Below are positions 23,240-31,562 of a stretch of 64,000 nt of DNA, piece by piece. A program made the position numbers and the translations under genes. Origin of the DNA: JAKAXS01 sp041940525 (GTDB lineage: Bacteria > Pseudomonadota > Alphaproteobacteria > Rhizobiales > Hyphomicrobiaceae); contig JBGTSB010000005.1 in assembly GCA_041940525.1 (NCBI GenBank), positions 1 through 64,000 of the forward strand. The letters run 5' to 3'. The notes under the pieces were generated by a model. The model made no database searches, was not told the DNA's origin, and worked only from the letters and a program-made list of their open reading frames with translations. Each line of letters starts with the position of its first letter. Position 1 is the stretch's first letter.

Positions 23240-23812
23240 CTACGCGCCCTCCGGTTCTGCCTCGGTGCCCAACGCGATGTGCGCCGTCGCCAGCCGCTTC
23301 AGCAAATGCGCGTCATGACTAACCAGAACGACGATATTGCCCGACAACATCCGGTACTGGATCATCTCCTCCACCAAGGCAGCCGTGCCGCTGTCCAGCC
23401 CATTCGTCGGCTCATCCAGCAGCAAGACTTGCGGGTCATCGGCCAGCGCGCGCACCAACGCCAGCCGCTGCCGCTCACCAGTCGAAAGCTCGGCCAGTGG
23501 ACGGTGAAGGTCGTCAGGCTGTAACCCAAGCGCGGTGACCATGCGCATCACTCGCGTTTCTATCGCGGCATCGTCCGGCATCCCTTCGGCGAAGGTATCG
23601 GTCCACCACGCAGGCTCCGCCGCCAAGTAGCGCACATACGTCCGCCATTCCGTTGCGGGCATTTCCGATTGCTCGGCACCGTCCAAAAAAACGAGACCCT
23701 CCGCCGGGTCGAGATCGGCAATCGCGCGCAGCAATCGGGACTTGCCCGAACCCGATGGGCCGGTGACGGCGAGACACTCGCCCCTGCCGACCTCGAACGA
23801 CAGCGGCGCCAA
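23240..23812 (-). CDS. fetA: ABC exporter ATP-binding protein, FetA-like (start uncertain)
   Basis: ATPase partner of FetB. Walker A GPSGSGKS, Q-loop region YLAAEPAWW, signature LSTGERQRLALVRAL, Walker B VLLLDEPTNGLD and the switch histidine in LVSHD are intact. The only standard in-frame start is TTG at 23812 (190 residues), which removes the first beta-strand. The frame stays open upstream and encodes ILRAEHIHVEPLAPLSFEV, which is what the family N-terminus looks like. It has no ATG, GTG or TTG before a stop at about 23898. An ATT at 23845 would restore family length. The real start is therefore probably non-canonical, or a base error is present. Confidence 0.85.
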   Translation of the reverse strand: MAPLSFEVGRGECLAVTGPSGSGKSRLLRAIADLDPAEGLVFLDGAEQSEMPATEWRTYVRYLAAEPAWWTDTFAEGMPDDAAIETRVMRMVTALGLQPDDLHRPLAELSTGERQRLALVRALADDPQVLLLDEPTNGLDSGTAALVEEMIQYRMLSGNIVVLVSHDAHLLKRLATAHIALGTEAEPEGA

Positions 23813-23950
23813 CGGTTCGACGTGAATGTGTTCCGCCCGGAGAATAGCCTGGCCCCACGAGAAAAAACGACGAAGGAATTGCAGGGCCGGACGCTAGCAA
23901 GCAGCGGAGGCCGCGGCTAGCGCCATGATAAGTTCTCTGAGGATTTCCTG

Positions 23951-24325
23951 TTAGGCAGCCGCCGAGGTGGCGATTTCGTCAATCTTCTCAATCAACATCT
24001 GACGGTCAAACGGTTTCATCATGTAGGCGTCCGCGCCCGCCGACAAAGCCCGGGCAATATCAAGCGTGTCAAACTCCGTCACGACATAAACGATGTGCGG
24101 GCGCACATCACGATCCATCGCGCGGATCGCCTTGATGGCATCCAACGGTTTGGACCCGGGCATATGCCAATCCATGAGGACGATGTCCGGCATCAGCACA
24201 TCGCACAGCCCAACGGCGTCATCGCCGCTATCTGCCTCGGACACCGAGTAGCCGAGAGACTGAATAATTTGACCGGCGACTTTCCGCACAACGCTTGAGT
24301 CGTCCACGATCAGGCAACGCGCCAT
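23951..24325 (-). CDS. Single-domain response regulator (CheY-like receiver)
   Basis: A stand-alone receiver of 124 residues without an output domain. The acidic pair is D8-D9 (LIVDDSS), the phosphorylation site D52 (VLMDWHMPG), the switch Thr near 83 and the conserved Lys near 104 (YMMKPFD). It is encoded just downstream of chpT on the same strand, so it may exchange phosphate with ChpT, as CpdR does in the CtrA pathway; this is inference from position. Direct repeats AAAACC[CT]TAAC lie upstream. Confidence 0.9.
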   Translation of the reverse strand: MARCLIVDDSSVVRKVAGQIIQSLGYSVSEADSGDDAVGLCDVLMPDIVLMDWHMPGSKPLDAIKAIRAMDRDVRPHIVYVVTEFDTLDIARALSAGADAYMMKPFDRQMLIEKIDEIATSAAA

Positions 24326-24454
24326 ATTCCAAAACCTTGAGATCAGTTGGGCAGCAGACAGGCTGCAATTATCTATCGCAAAACCTTAACGACCGATTGA
24401 TAAGCACGCGGAGCGTATACGAATGATGCGGTAACCTTTCAAATCGGTAAAACC

Positions 24455-25105
24455 CTAACCAGGCTCAGCCGTGATGAGAATGTCCTCGTCTTCCATGAGG
24501 ATAGCGATCCGCATGTTCGCGGCACCGGCCATCCGCCACGTATAGTAGGCCTGGATGTTAATGGCATCGAGCGGCCGCGATACTTGACCAGTGATGAATT
24601 CCGGCAGGTGCTGCGGCGGCCGGACCCGCTTACCGCTACAGCGGACCGAGAACGTAGGCTCAGTGCTCGCGTCTTCGAATGACACCCGGATTTCTCCGCC
24701 ATGCGGCAGCGCCGTTATCGAGTTGGAGATAATATTCAGCAAAAGCTTGACCTTGTCCTTCGCCATGGATGCCGGGCCAGCGGAGTCCCAAACGAGCTTG
24801 TGCTTGCTGTTGGGATGCTCAATCAACCCGCGCGCAATCTCTTGCACCTTGCCCATGTCGATGATTGAGCCAGCGCCGCCAGCGGCACCAAAAGCAAAAC
24901 GCGCGAACTCAAGCCGTGCGGCCGCCTGCCGGGATGCGCTGCGAATAACGTCCAACGCATAAGCCTTGGCGTTCGGATCGCTCTCGGTATCCAATACCTC
25001 AAAGCCATTGTTCGTTGCCCCCACTGGATTGACCAGATCGTGGCAGACCTTGCTGGAAATAAGCGCCGCCAGCTCCAAGTCCGTCGGGTGAACGCGATCG
25101 TTCAT
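24455..25105 (-). CDS. chpT: Histidine phosphotransferase ChpT
   Basis: Phosphotransfer protein of about 216 residues of the alphaproteobacterial cell-cycle relay, moving phosphate from the kinase CckA to CtrA and CpdR. The phosphorylatable histidine is in SSKVCHDLVNPVGATNNG, near residue 22. The DHp-like helices are followed by a degenerate ATPase-like domain (KLVWDSAGP, VKLLLNIISNSITALPHGG). The start at 25105 gives the short N-terminus usual for the family; ATGs at 25120 and 25129 are alternatives, and the longer open frame is not coding. A GAGTC methylation site lies at 25234. Confidence 0.9.
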   Translation of the reverse strand: MNDRVHPTDLELAALISSKVCHDLVNPVGATNNGFEVLDTESDPNAKAYALDVIRSASRQAAARLEFARFAFGAAGGAGSIIDMGKVQEIARGLIEHPNSKHKLVWDSAGPASMAKDKVKLLLNIISNSITALPHGGEIRVSFEDASTEPTFSVRCSGKRVRPPQHLPEFITGQVSRPLDAINIQAYYTWRMAGAANMRIAILMEDEDILITAEPG

Positions 25106-25369
25106 ATTTTGTGCCCCCATGTGTCGCATCGCGTCTGCCAGCGTCCCGCCGATACCATCTGTGGATGGTTCAAAGGATCGCGGACAACAAGGCCGCTTGC
25201 GGAATGTATTCGTGCTCTGATACACGCCGCTGTGAGTCGATGCAAAGCGCACCCTCTCATCAGCCCTGTAGAACCACGCGTTTACTGCCAGCGTGAGCCC
25301 GCGCCGCAACGCACTGGGCATGCGAGTGGGCAATATTTGAACTTTGAGACCGGTGCACGGACACTTTAG

Positions 25370-26197
25370 ATGCCGCAATTGACCAACCAGGATTACCGGA
25401 AGCTCGCCGACGGCCTGTTGGCCAGCGTGCTCTCAGCGGCAAGCCTGCAAATGCGTTACATGGGGTCCGACATCACGGTCATGTCGAAGGCAGACGCCTC
25501 GCCCGTCACAGCAGCGGACCATGAATCGGAAACCGTTTTATTGTCCGCGCTGGAAGCTATCGCACCCAGCATTCCCGTCGTCGCCGAAGAACGAATCGCG
25601 GGCGGCAAAATTCCGCCGGTCGATGGAACGTTCTTCGCGGTCGACCCGATCGACGGTACAAAAGAATTCATCGGCGGCCGTGCGGAGTTTACGATCAACA
25701 TCGGGCTCGTCTTCCGCGGCATACCGCAATTCGGACTGATCTATGCACCCGCGCTGGCCGACATGTACCTAACGACCGCCATTGGCGAAGCTGCGCATTG
25801 CCACTTGCCGCACAACGCGCTGATCTCGTCCTTCGCCGACTGCCGCTTCGAACGCATTCAAACGCGCGCCCCTCAGCCAGGCGCCCTGCGCGCCTTGACC
25901 AGCCGTTCGCCAAGCGCAAACGCGGACGACTTCCTCAAGCGTGCTGGCGTCACCGATCAAATTCCAACCGGATCATCGTTGAAGTTTTGTTTGATCGCTC
26001 AGGGCCAGGCCGACGTCTACGCGCGCTTCGGCCCGACAAACGAGTGGGATACCGCGGCCGGCCAAGCGATTCTCACCTTCGCCGGCGGCAGCGTCGTCAC
26101 CTTGGACGACCAACCATTGACCTACGGCAAAACGGACAGACGCTTTCTCAATCCGGAATTCGTGGCCTGGGGACGGCACCCGTCGTTACAAGACTAG
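25370..26197 (+). CDS. cysQ: 3'(2'),5'-bisphosphate nucleotidase CysQ
   Basis: Inositol-monophosphatase superfamily enzyme of 275 residues that removes the 3'-phosphate from PAP/PAPS, supporting sulfate assimilation. Metal-binding motifs: VVAEER (Glu), VDPIDGTKEFIGG and NEWDTAAGQAIL, with SKADASPVTAADHES near the N-terminus. It is divergent from chpT across about 265 bases. No strong ribosome-binding site precedes the ATG. Confidence 0.93.
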   Translation: MPQLTNQDYRKLADGLLASVLSAASLQMRYMGSDITVMSKADASPVTAADHESETVLLSALEAIAPSIPVVAEERIAGGKIPPVDGTFFAVDPIDGTKEFIGGRAEFTINIGLVFRGIPQFGLIYAPALADMYLTTAIGEAAHCHLPHNALISSFADCRFERIQTRAPQPGALRALTSRSPSANADDFLKRAGVTDQIPTGSSLKFCLIAQGQADVYARFGPTNEWDTAAGQAILTFAGGSVVTLDDQPLTYGKTDRRFLNPEFVAWGRHPSLQD

Positions 26198-26325
26198 ACA
26201 CGACTTCGCCACACCGCCGGTCTGCCTTGGCCACACTTTAGTAACACTTGTACGGCATCTCTAAAGAGTGGTTTACGGTGCCGTTTCTGGCGCCGCTGCG
26301 CAGCTCGCAAAGGGTCCAAGCAGTC

Positions 26326-27147
26326 ATGCCGTCAAAATATACAAGAATGATTTCGGCCAGCATCAGCGCGGTTTTCGCGTTGTTCAGCGCGACCGCCGTT
26401 GCGGCGCAGCAGTACAACGACGGATCCGAACCGTATCAGCCGGACAGGTACAATAACCAGCAAGCGCAATACGACGACTATTCGCGCGCACCGCGCGGTG
26501 ACGCCTACAGCAATGGCGGCGGCCGCGGTGACAGTTTTTCCTCCGGCAACGACGGTGGCTATTCCGGTGGCGAGAGCTACAGCCCACCGCCCCGCCGCTA
26601 TGATGACCCGCCGCCAAGCTACGGAGATAATCAATACGCGCCACCGCCGCCTCAAAACGACCGCTACTATTACGAGGAAAGCGAAATCGTCAGAGCTGGC
26701 CACGGCTTCTTCGGCTCGGTCAGCAAAGGTCTCGCCAAGGCTGTTGAGTATGCGTTCCGCAGTGAAGGACGTCCCAACGGGTACATCCTCGGCGAAGATG
26801 CAAGCGGCGCCTTTTTCGTCGGCCTGCGCTATGGCGAAGGCCGCCTCTACACCAAGCATTCCGGTGATCACAAAGTGTATTGGCAGGGACCGTCACTTGG
26901 ATACGACATGGGCGCCGAAGGCTCTAAAACCATGATTCTGGTTTACAATATGCGCCACCCTGGCGAGATCTATCATCGCTTCGGCGGCGCGGAAGGATCA
27001 GCCTACCTGGTCGGCGGCGTGTCGGTGCAGTTTCAAACTTACAACCACGTCAAGATGGCTGTGATCCGTTCCGGCGTCGGTGTCAGGCTCGGCGCCAATA
27101 TCGGCTATTCCAAATACAGCCGGCATCCGACCTGGAACCCTCTGTAA
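26326..27147 (+). CDS. EipA-like envelope protein (DUF1134)
   Basis: Exported protein of about 273 residues. A signal sequence (ISASISAVFALFSATAVAA) is followed by a low-complexity Tyr/Asn/Gly/Pro-rich linker (about 28-115). The DUF1134 domain then begins near SEIVRAGHGFFGSVSKGLAKAV and includes GYILGEDASGAFFVGLRYGEG and GGVSVQFQTY. In Brucella the DUF1134 protein EipA is periplasmic and needed for envelope integrity; the same role is inferred here. The start MPSKYTR was chosen because it gives a signal peptide; an ATG 21 bases later is possible. The long linker is unusual. Confidence 0.85.
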   Translation: MPSKYTRMISASISAVFALFSATAVAAQQYNDGSEPYQPDRYNNQQAQYDDYSRAPRGDAYSNGGGRGDSFSSGNDGGYSGGESYSPPPRRYDDPPPSYGDNQYAPPPPQNDRYYYEESEIVRAGHGFFGSVSKGLAKAVEYAFRSEGRPNGYILGEDASGAFFVGLRYGEGRLYTKHSGDHKVYWQGPSLGYDMGAEGSKTMILVYNMRHPGEIYHRFGGAEGSAYLVGGVSVQFQTYNHVKMAVIRSGVGVRLGANIGYSKYSRHPTWNPL

Positions 27148-27389
27148 TTGCCCACAGAACAAGCACTATTTGTTTCTAACCGGTTCGCGCTAGGGGCTGG
27201 AATTGCGCAGCCGAAACGGTATTCTTCTCTCCGGCCGAGCGGAGGAGCCGTCTAGGCGGCACTGCTTGGCGCCGAACCGAAAAACGCCGGTTGGCAACAG
27301 GGCCTCGAAACGTTTTTCTGCTTCGCAACCCGCGCGATAGACGATACAAGGCCACCGTTCAACGGGGAGACATTGGCGAGGATGCACGA

Positions 27390-28997
27390 GTGATCACCAT
27401 CGAAGCGGTCATGCTCGTGCTGCTGGGTTTCTCCATAGCAGGGCTGCTGGTTTTTCTGACCGCGCCGATTTACCGGAACCGGGCAACACGTCTTGCCGTC
27501 GACGAACTTCGTCGGTCAGTACCGCTGACCGAAGCGGAGATCCGCGCTGACAAGGATCGCCTGCGCGCTGAATTCGCCATTAAGATCCATAGGCTCGAAG
27601 CCAAGGCTGAAGAGAACGCACTGGCCGCCGCCGGCCACATGGTTGAGCTCAATCGGCGCGACGCCAAAATCACCGCGCTGGAAGACGAGGCAGGTCGCAT
27701 GCGCACCTTCCTCGACGAACACGAGAACGCTCGCCGCGTTCTGGAACAGACAATCACAGAACGGCTTCCCCGAGTTGAACATCGCCTCTCCGAAGCCAAG
27801 AAACTTCTGTTCCAACGCGACCGCGAACTTGCCCACCTGACGGACGCTTCACACAAGCAGGCGCAAGCGCTGGAAGAAGCTAAACAGATCAACGCGCAGC
27901 AGCGTGACGAAATACACCGGCTGAATGCAACCATCGCGACACGGGCCGCGCGCAATCGCGCAGCCTTGGTCGATCCAAAGTTCGAAGGCGAGGTCGCACT
28001 GCGCGCCGAGATCGAATCGTTGCGCGCCAAAACGCGCGACCAATCAAACTTGATCACGCGCTTGCAAGGCGTGATGACAACGGCCGGCGTCTCGGAAGAC
28101 CGGCTATCGCAAATGTCCGCCGAAAACGCCGGAGCGCCTGGAAATAGCGCGGACTACGAAACCGAAATCACGCGACTGCGCAAAGACCTGTCGGACGCGG
28201 AAATGGCATTGCGCTCGGTACGCAGTGCTGCCGAAGCAGGCAAGGAAGGCCAATCGGCCATGGAGCTCGAACTCCAGGAGCTGAAAGCGCTCAAGCAGGA
28301 TCAAAGCGCGGAACTCGCAAAGCTGAAGGCCTCGCTCAGTGTCTTCCAAAGCAACGCTGACGACGACAAGGCCGTTCTTGAAAGCAAGATCGCTTTAAAG
28401 GCGCGTCTCGGCGCTCTGCAAGCAAAAGCCGACGAACAGGTCACAACAATCCAAACGTTGCGTGCTGAAATTGCAGCCGCCAACGACAAGCTGGCGCGCC
28501 AAGCGGCACACTACATGGATGAATTGCGCCGCCTGGGAGCCGGTACGCTGCCGGCATCCGGCCCCCATCGCCGATCCAGCTACGAGAGCAAACACGCCTC
28601 TTTCACCGATAAGATTTCGGCCCCAAGACCCGTCGCGGCTAACAGCAAGTCTACAGCAGCTCCGGCAGTCGCCAAATCGCCTAGCAAAAACGAGGCAGTC
28701 GCGCCATTCGGCGCAAGCGAAGCAACAACTGCCACCAACGCCACGCAGGCTGCCAACGCCCCGCCGCAAGACGCTGCATCAGCGACACCTGCGGCGACCG
28801 GCATCCAAAAGAACGCCACACTCATGCATCGGCTTGACTCCGCCGGACAGGAAGACGCGGCCCCTGCGACAGCCGCGCCGAAGGCCAGCCAACCCACCGC
28901 CAAGCCGCACGAACCTGCCAAGGGCAAGATTGCTCAAAAGCGGCCAGGCCTGCTGGAGCGCATCACGCGCATGGAAAAGGGTAGCGGCGCGGCTTAA
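27390..28997 (+). CDS. Membrane-anchored coiled-coil protein
   Basis: A protein of about 535 residues, a conserved hypothetical type in Rhizobiales. One N-terminal helix (VMLVLLGFSIAGLLVFL) is followed by SVPLTEAEIRADKDRLRAEFA, then long heptad-like helices rich in Ala, Glu, Arg and Leu to about residue 395. A disordered Ala/Pro/Ser-rich tail and a basic end (KGKIAQKRPGLLERITRMEK) complete it. The GTG at 27390 is the best start, with GAGG nine bases before; upstream in-frame codons look non-coding. Between an EipA-like protein and an L,D-transpeptidase, it may be structural in the envelope; function is unknown. Confidence 0.8.
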   Translation: MITIEAVMLVLLGFSIAGLLVFLTAPIYRNRATRLAVDELRRSVPLTEAEIRADKDRLRAEFAIKIHRLEAKAEENALAAAGHMVELNRRDAKITALEDEAGRMRTFLDEHENARRVLEQTITERLPRVEHRLSEAKKLLFQRDRELAHLTDASHKQAQALEEAKQINAQQRDEIHRLNATIATRAARNRAALVDPKFEGEVALRAEIESLRAKTRDQSNLITRLQGVMTTAGVSEDRLSQMSAENAGAPGNSADYETEITRLRKDLSDAEMALRSVRSAAEAGKEGQSAMELELQELKALKQDQSAELAKLKASLSVFQSNADDDKAVLESKIALKARLGALQAKADEQVTTIQTLRAEIAAANDKLARQAAHYMDELRRLGAGTLPASGPHRRSSYESKHASFTDKISAPRPVAANSKSTAAPAVAKSPSKNEAVAPFGASEATTATNATQAANAPPQDAASATPAATGIQKNATLMHRLDSAGQEDAAPATAAPKASQPTAKPHEPAKGKIAQKRPGLLERITRMEKGSGAA

Positions 28998-29033
28998 CCC
29001 AGCCTTAAATTGCACCTGCAAAGCTACCCCAGC

Positions 29034-29054
29034 GCAGGAGCTAGAAACTCCTGC
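29034..29054 (+). other. Hairpin after the coiled-coil gene
   Basis: GCAGGAG-ctagaaa-CTCCTGC, 7-bp perfect stem, about 35 bases after the stop. No T-run follows, so it is at best a weak terminator or an mRNA 3'-end structure. Confidence 0.4.
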
Positions 29055-29172
29055 CTGCAATTGGCATGATCTAGCCCCTTGATTTCCCTTGTTCCGACAC
29101 GAATTTCTTAGAAGACAAGAAGGTGGCGGAGTTTGCTAATATTCGCCTGAGCTTGAGAACGAGGTATCCAGA

Positions 29173-30246
29173 ATGAGCGTTCGTTTGGCGGCCCTGGGTC
29201 TGGCGGTTGCTGCCGGTGCACTTCCAGCATCCGCACAAGGCTTCTCGCCTTGGGATGACGAACCGTTTTGGGAACGCCCGTCCCAGCGCATGCCCGCGCG
29301 CCGGGCCCGCTCAGCCGAAGGTGGCGCTGGACGGATAACAGGCGAGGCTGTTCGCAACGGCGGCGCGCGCCCGCAAATTTCGCCAGAAGCACCACCTGTC
29401 GTTCCATTCCACTATGCCAAATATCCCGCTGGCTCGATCGTCATCGACACCAAGCACCGCAGGCTCTACTTCGTGCTAACCGACCAGCGCGCATTCCAGT
29501 ATCCGATCTCGGTCGGCCGCGAAGGCTTCGCTTGGGCCGGCAAGGAAGCGATTTCCCGCGTCCAGGCTTGGCCCGATTGGCATCCACCAGCTGAAATGCG
29601 CAAGCGGGACCCCAAGCTTCCCAAGAAGATGACCGGCGGTCTGCGCAATCCGCTAGGTGCCATGGCTCTGTATCTCGGAAATACACTCTATCGCATTCAC
29701 GGCACGAACGACGAGAAGACGATCGGCTACGCGTCCTCATCCGGCTGCTTCCGCATGATGAACTCAAACGTCTTGCACTTGGCAAAATTCGCCAAGGTTG
29801 GGACGGAGGTCACGGTCGTCAATTCGTTACCAAAGGCACCGGCGATTGCTAACAATCGTGACGATGACCGCATTCCGCCTGTCGCAATCAACCGCGCGCA
29901 CGATGACGACGACCGCGTCGTCCGGCCCGGCGATAGGCCGCGTCGAACAGTCCGCTCACGACAAGACAGCGATGACGATTACGTACGGCAGCTGCGGCGC
30001 CAGCCGCCCGGCCGCCGGGATCTAGATCTCCCGCGCGATCCCGATGACGCCGGCATCGCCGACGTCACGATCACACCGCGTGGCGGAGACCGCTTCGACG
30101 ACTACGATCCCTATCGGTCGCGCGGGCGCACGTTCCGCCGCCGCTACTCCGCCCGCGACCGCGACATAGACGACTGGCCAGACAGCTATGCCTATGACCG
30201 CCCCGGTGGACGCGCATGGTACGACGACGAGCGCGACGACCTATAG
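29173..30246 (+). CDS. Exported L,D-transpeptidase (YkuD domain)
   Basis: Periplasmic transpeptidase of 357 residues. The signal peptide ends near residue 21 (PASAQG). The YkuD domain spans about 85-215, with His176 in YRIHGTND and catalytic Cys192 in SSSGCFRMM. The motif reads SSGC rather than SHGC, so the usual histidine next to Gly-Cys is a serine, a variant common in rhizobial members. The last ~130 residues are rich in Asp and Arg (DDDDRVVRPGDRPRR, RSRGRTFRRR) and probably disordered. It would make 3-3 cross-links, important in polar-growing Rhizobiales. Confidence 0.9.
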   Translation: MSVRLAALGLAVAAGALPASAQGFSPWDDEPFWERPSQRMPARRARSAEGGAGRITGEAVRNGGARPQISPEAPPVVPFHYAKYPAGSIVIDTKHRRLYFVLTDQRAFQYPISVGREGFAWAGKEAISRVQAWPDWHPPAEMRKRDPKLPKKMTGGLRNPLGAMALYLGNTLYRIHGTNDEKTIGYASSSGCFRMMNSNVLHLAKFAKVGTEVTVVNSLPKAPAIANNRDDDRIPPVAINRAHDDDDRVVRPGDRPRRTVRSRQDSDDDYVRQLRRQPPGRRDLDLPRDPDDAGIADVTITPRGGDRFDDYDPYRSRGRTFRRRYSARDRDIDDWPDSYAYDRPGGRAWYDDERDDL

Positions 30247-30353
30247 CCGCCAAACCGGCGTCGAAGCGCCACATAAACCAAAAACCGTGAAACAGCCGGG
30301 TATTAGCCCGCCTGCGCCATTTTGAACCTTGACGCTCTAGCGGATTAGCGACA

Positions 30354-30378
30354 TTTGTTCGCCCGATCGCGGAACAAA
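30354..30378. promoter_or_regulatory. Inverted repeat, possible operator
   Basis: TTTGTTC and GAACAAA separated by 11 bases, about 75 bases upstream of the next start codon and close to a weak promoter-like TTGACG. The half-site spacing does not fit the alphaproteobacterial LexA box. Confidence 0.35.
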
Positions 30379-30452
30379 CTGCGGCTATTGAGCTTTTTGA
30401 AACAGCTCGCTGTTAAATTCCGAATCACTCCCCGCAAGAGCAGGTTTGAGTT

Positions 30453-30800
30453 GTGCACCCAAGATTAAAGGCCACGATTGAAAATCACGGTGCGCTGATC
30501 TGCGCACTGGCCGTGTGCATGCTGTTTGCGGGCGCAGCGAAGGTGTCTTCTTCACCCACGCCAGAGCCGGCCCCCACGCTGATTGAGATCGAGGATCCGT
30601 TCAAACTAACCAATCCGCACGCGTTCGATCCGGCAAAGCGGCGCTCGGTGAAGGCCATGACCGCGCCTGTGGAAACCGCTGCCCAGCTCGCCGCGGGCAT
30701 CGACAACGCCGTTTGGCCCCAGGGCGCTCACAAGACAGCCTCCAGACAAAAAGACCGGTCGGCCAACCCCCGAAAGCTGGCCGCCAATCAAAACCGGTAG
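30453..30800 (+). CDS. Hypothetical small membrane or exported protein
   Basis: A 115-residue protein starting at GTG. A hydrophobic segment near residues 14-32 (ALICALAVCMLFAGAAKV) is an uncleaved anchor or signal peptide. It is followed by a Pro-rich stretch (SSSPTPEPAPTLIEIEDPF) and a basic tail. No family is recognised. It ends 15 bases from the stop of the next gene, on the opposite strand. Confidence 0.55.
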   Translation: MHPRLKATIENHGALICALAVCMLFAGAAKVSSSPTPEPAPTLIEIEDPFKLTNPHAFDPAKRRSVKAMTAPVETAAQLAAGIDNAVWPQGAHKTASRQKDRSANPRKLAANQNR

Positions 30801-30815
30801 GGTTGCGTTCTGACG

Positions 30816-31316
30816 CTAGGGTACGGCTGGGGCAGCGGCTTGACGAGCTTCCCGCTCCTTCTTGGCCTCGGCTTCCGCGGCCTCTTTTGCCTTGCGCTCG
30901 TTGGCAAGGTCTGCCGTCAAACTCTCAGCCTTTTTCTCCAGCTCTTTCGCCTGAGCCTGAGCCTTCGAGAGCTCGTCCGTTTGCGCCTTTAGCTTCTTTT
31001 CGAAATCTTCGCGCGCTGTATTCGCCTGGATTTGAACCTGCTCCAGCTGATTGCGCAGCTGAGTGACGGAATGTTTCACAGAATCATTGCTGGCCTGAAC
31101 CTTGGCCATGTCTTCCTTGGTCTCTTCCAGCGATCGCTCAGCCACGTTGGCGCGCTCTGTCGCTTTTTGCGCATCCTTCTTCAGCCCCTCACTCGTCTCC
31201 TTGAGTGACTGAAGCTCGGCCGCCATGTTCTGATTGCTCATGAAAAAGTAGCCAGCCGCAATTATCGCGACGGCCGCCACCCCTGCGAGGAGCGGATTGA
31301 GCGAAGACTTGGTCAT
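30816..31316 (-). CDS. Membrane-anchored coiled-coil protein, unknown function
   Basis: A 166-residue protein with an N-terminal membrane helix (PLLAGVAAVAIIAAGYFFM) and an almost continuous charged coiled coil (QSLKETSEGLKKDAQKATERAN onwards, ending EAEAKKEREARQ). The ATG follows AAAAAGGGATGG. It is divergent from the ParA-like gene across about 245 bases holding two inverted repeats. The topology suggests a periplasmic rod or spacer; no domain assigned. Confidence 0.7.
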   Translation of the reverse strand: MTKSSLNPLLAGVAAVAIIAAGYFFMSNQNMAAELQSLKETSEGLKKDAQKATERANVAERSLEETKEDMAKVQASNDSVKHSVTQLRNQLEQVQIQANTAREDFEKKLKAQTDELSKAQAQAKELEKKAESLTADLANERKAKEAAEAEAKKEREARQAAAPAVP

Positions 31317-31562
31317 TGTTCCATCCCTTTTTAAGGCAGCGTTCCCGGCCATTTCCTGGCCGTGTATTAGCGTGCAATCCGTAGCACGCTTTCGGTCTGT
31401 GCGGCACATGTTCGCGCTTATCGTGCTTACTCCGCGCTGCAACAAGCGGACTTTGTCATCATTCAGACGTCACGAGCGCTTGTACCCTGAAAACCTAAGG
31501 CATTGGCCGGACGCCAAGAATCAACTAGCCCATCAGGTTTAACCGTAACGTATGAGGACAGG
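31317..31562. promoter_or_regulatory. Divergent control region with two inverted repeats
   Basis: CGGCCA-tttcc-TGGCCG at 31346-31362 and AGCGTGC-N8-GCACGCT at 31369-31390, between the coiled-coil gene and the ParA-like gene. No start-proximal promoter could be assigned with confidence. Confidence 0.4.

Noticed and set aside
30354..30378. TTTGTTC/GAACAAA read as a LexA (SOS) box
   Set aside because: The alphaproteobacterial LexA box is a direct GTTC-N7-GTTC repeat; this is an inverted repeat with 11-base spacing. Kept only as a possible operator.
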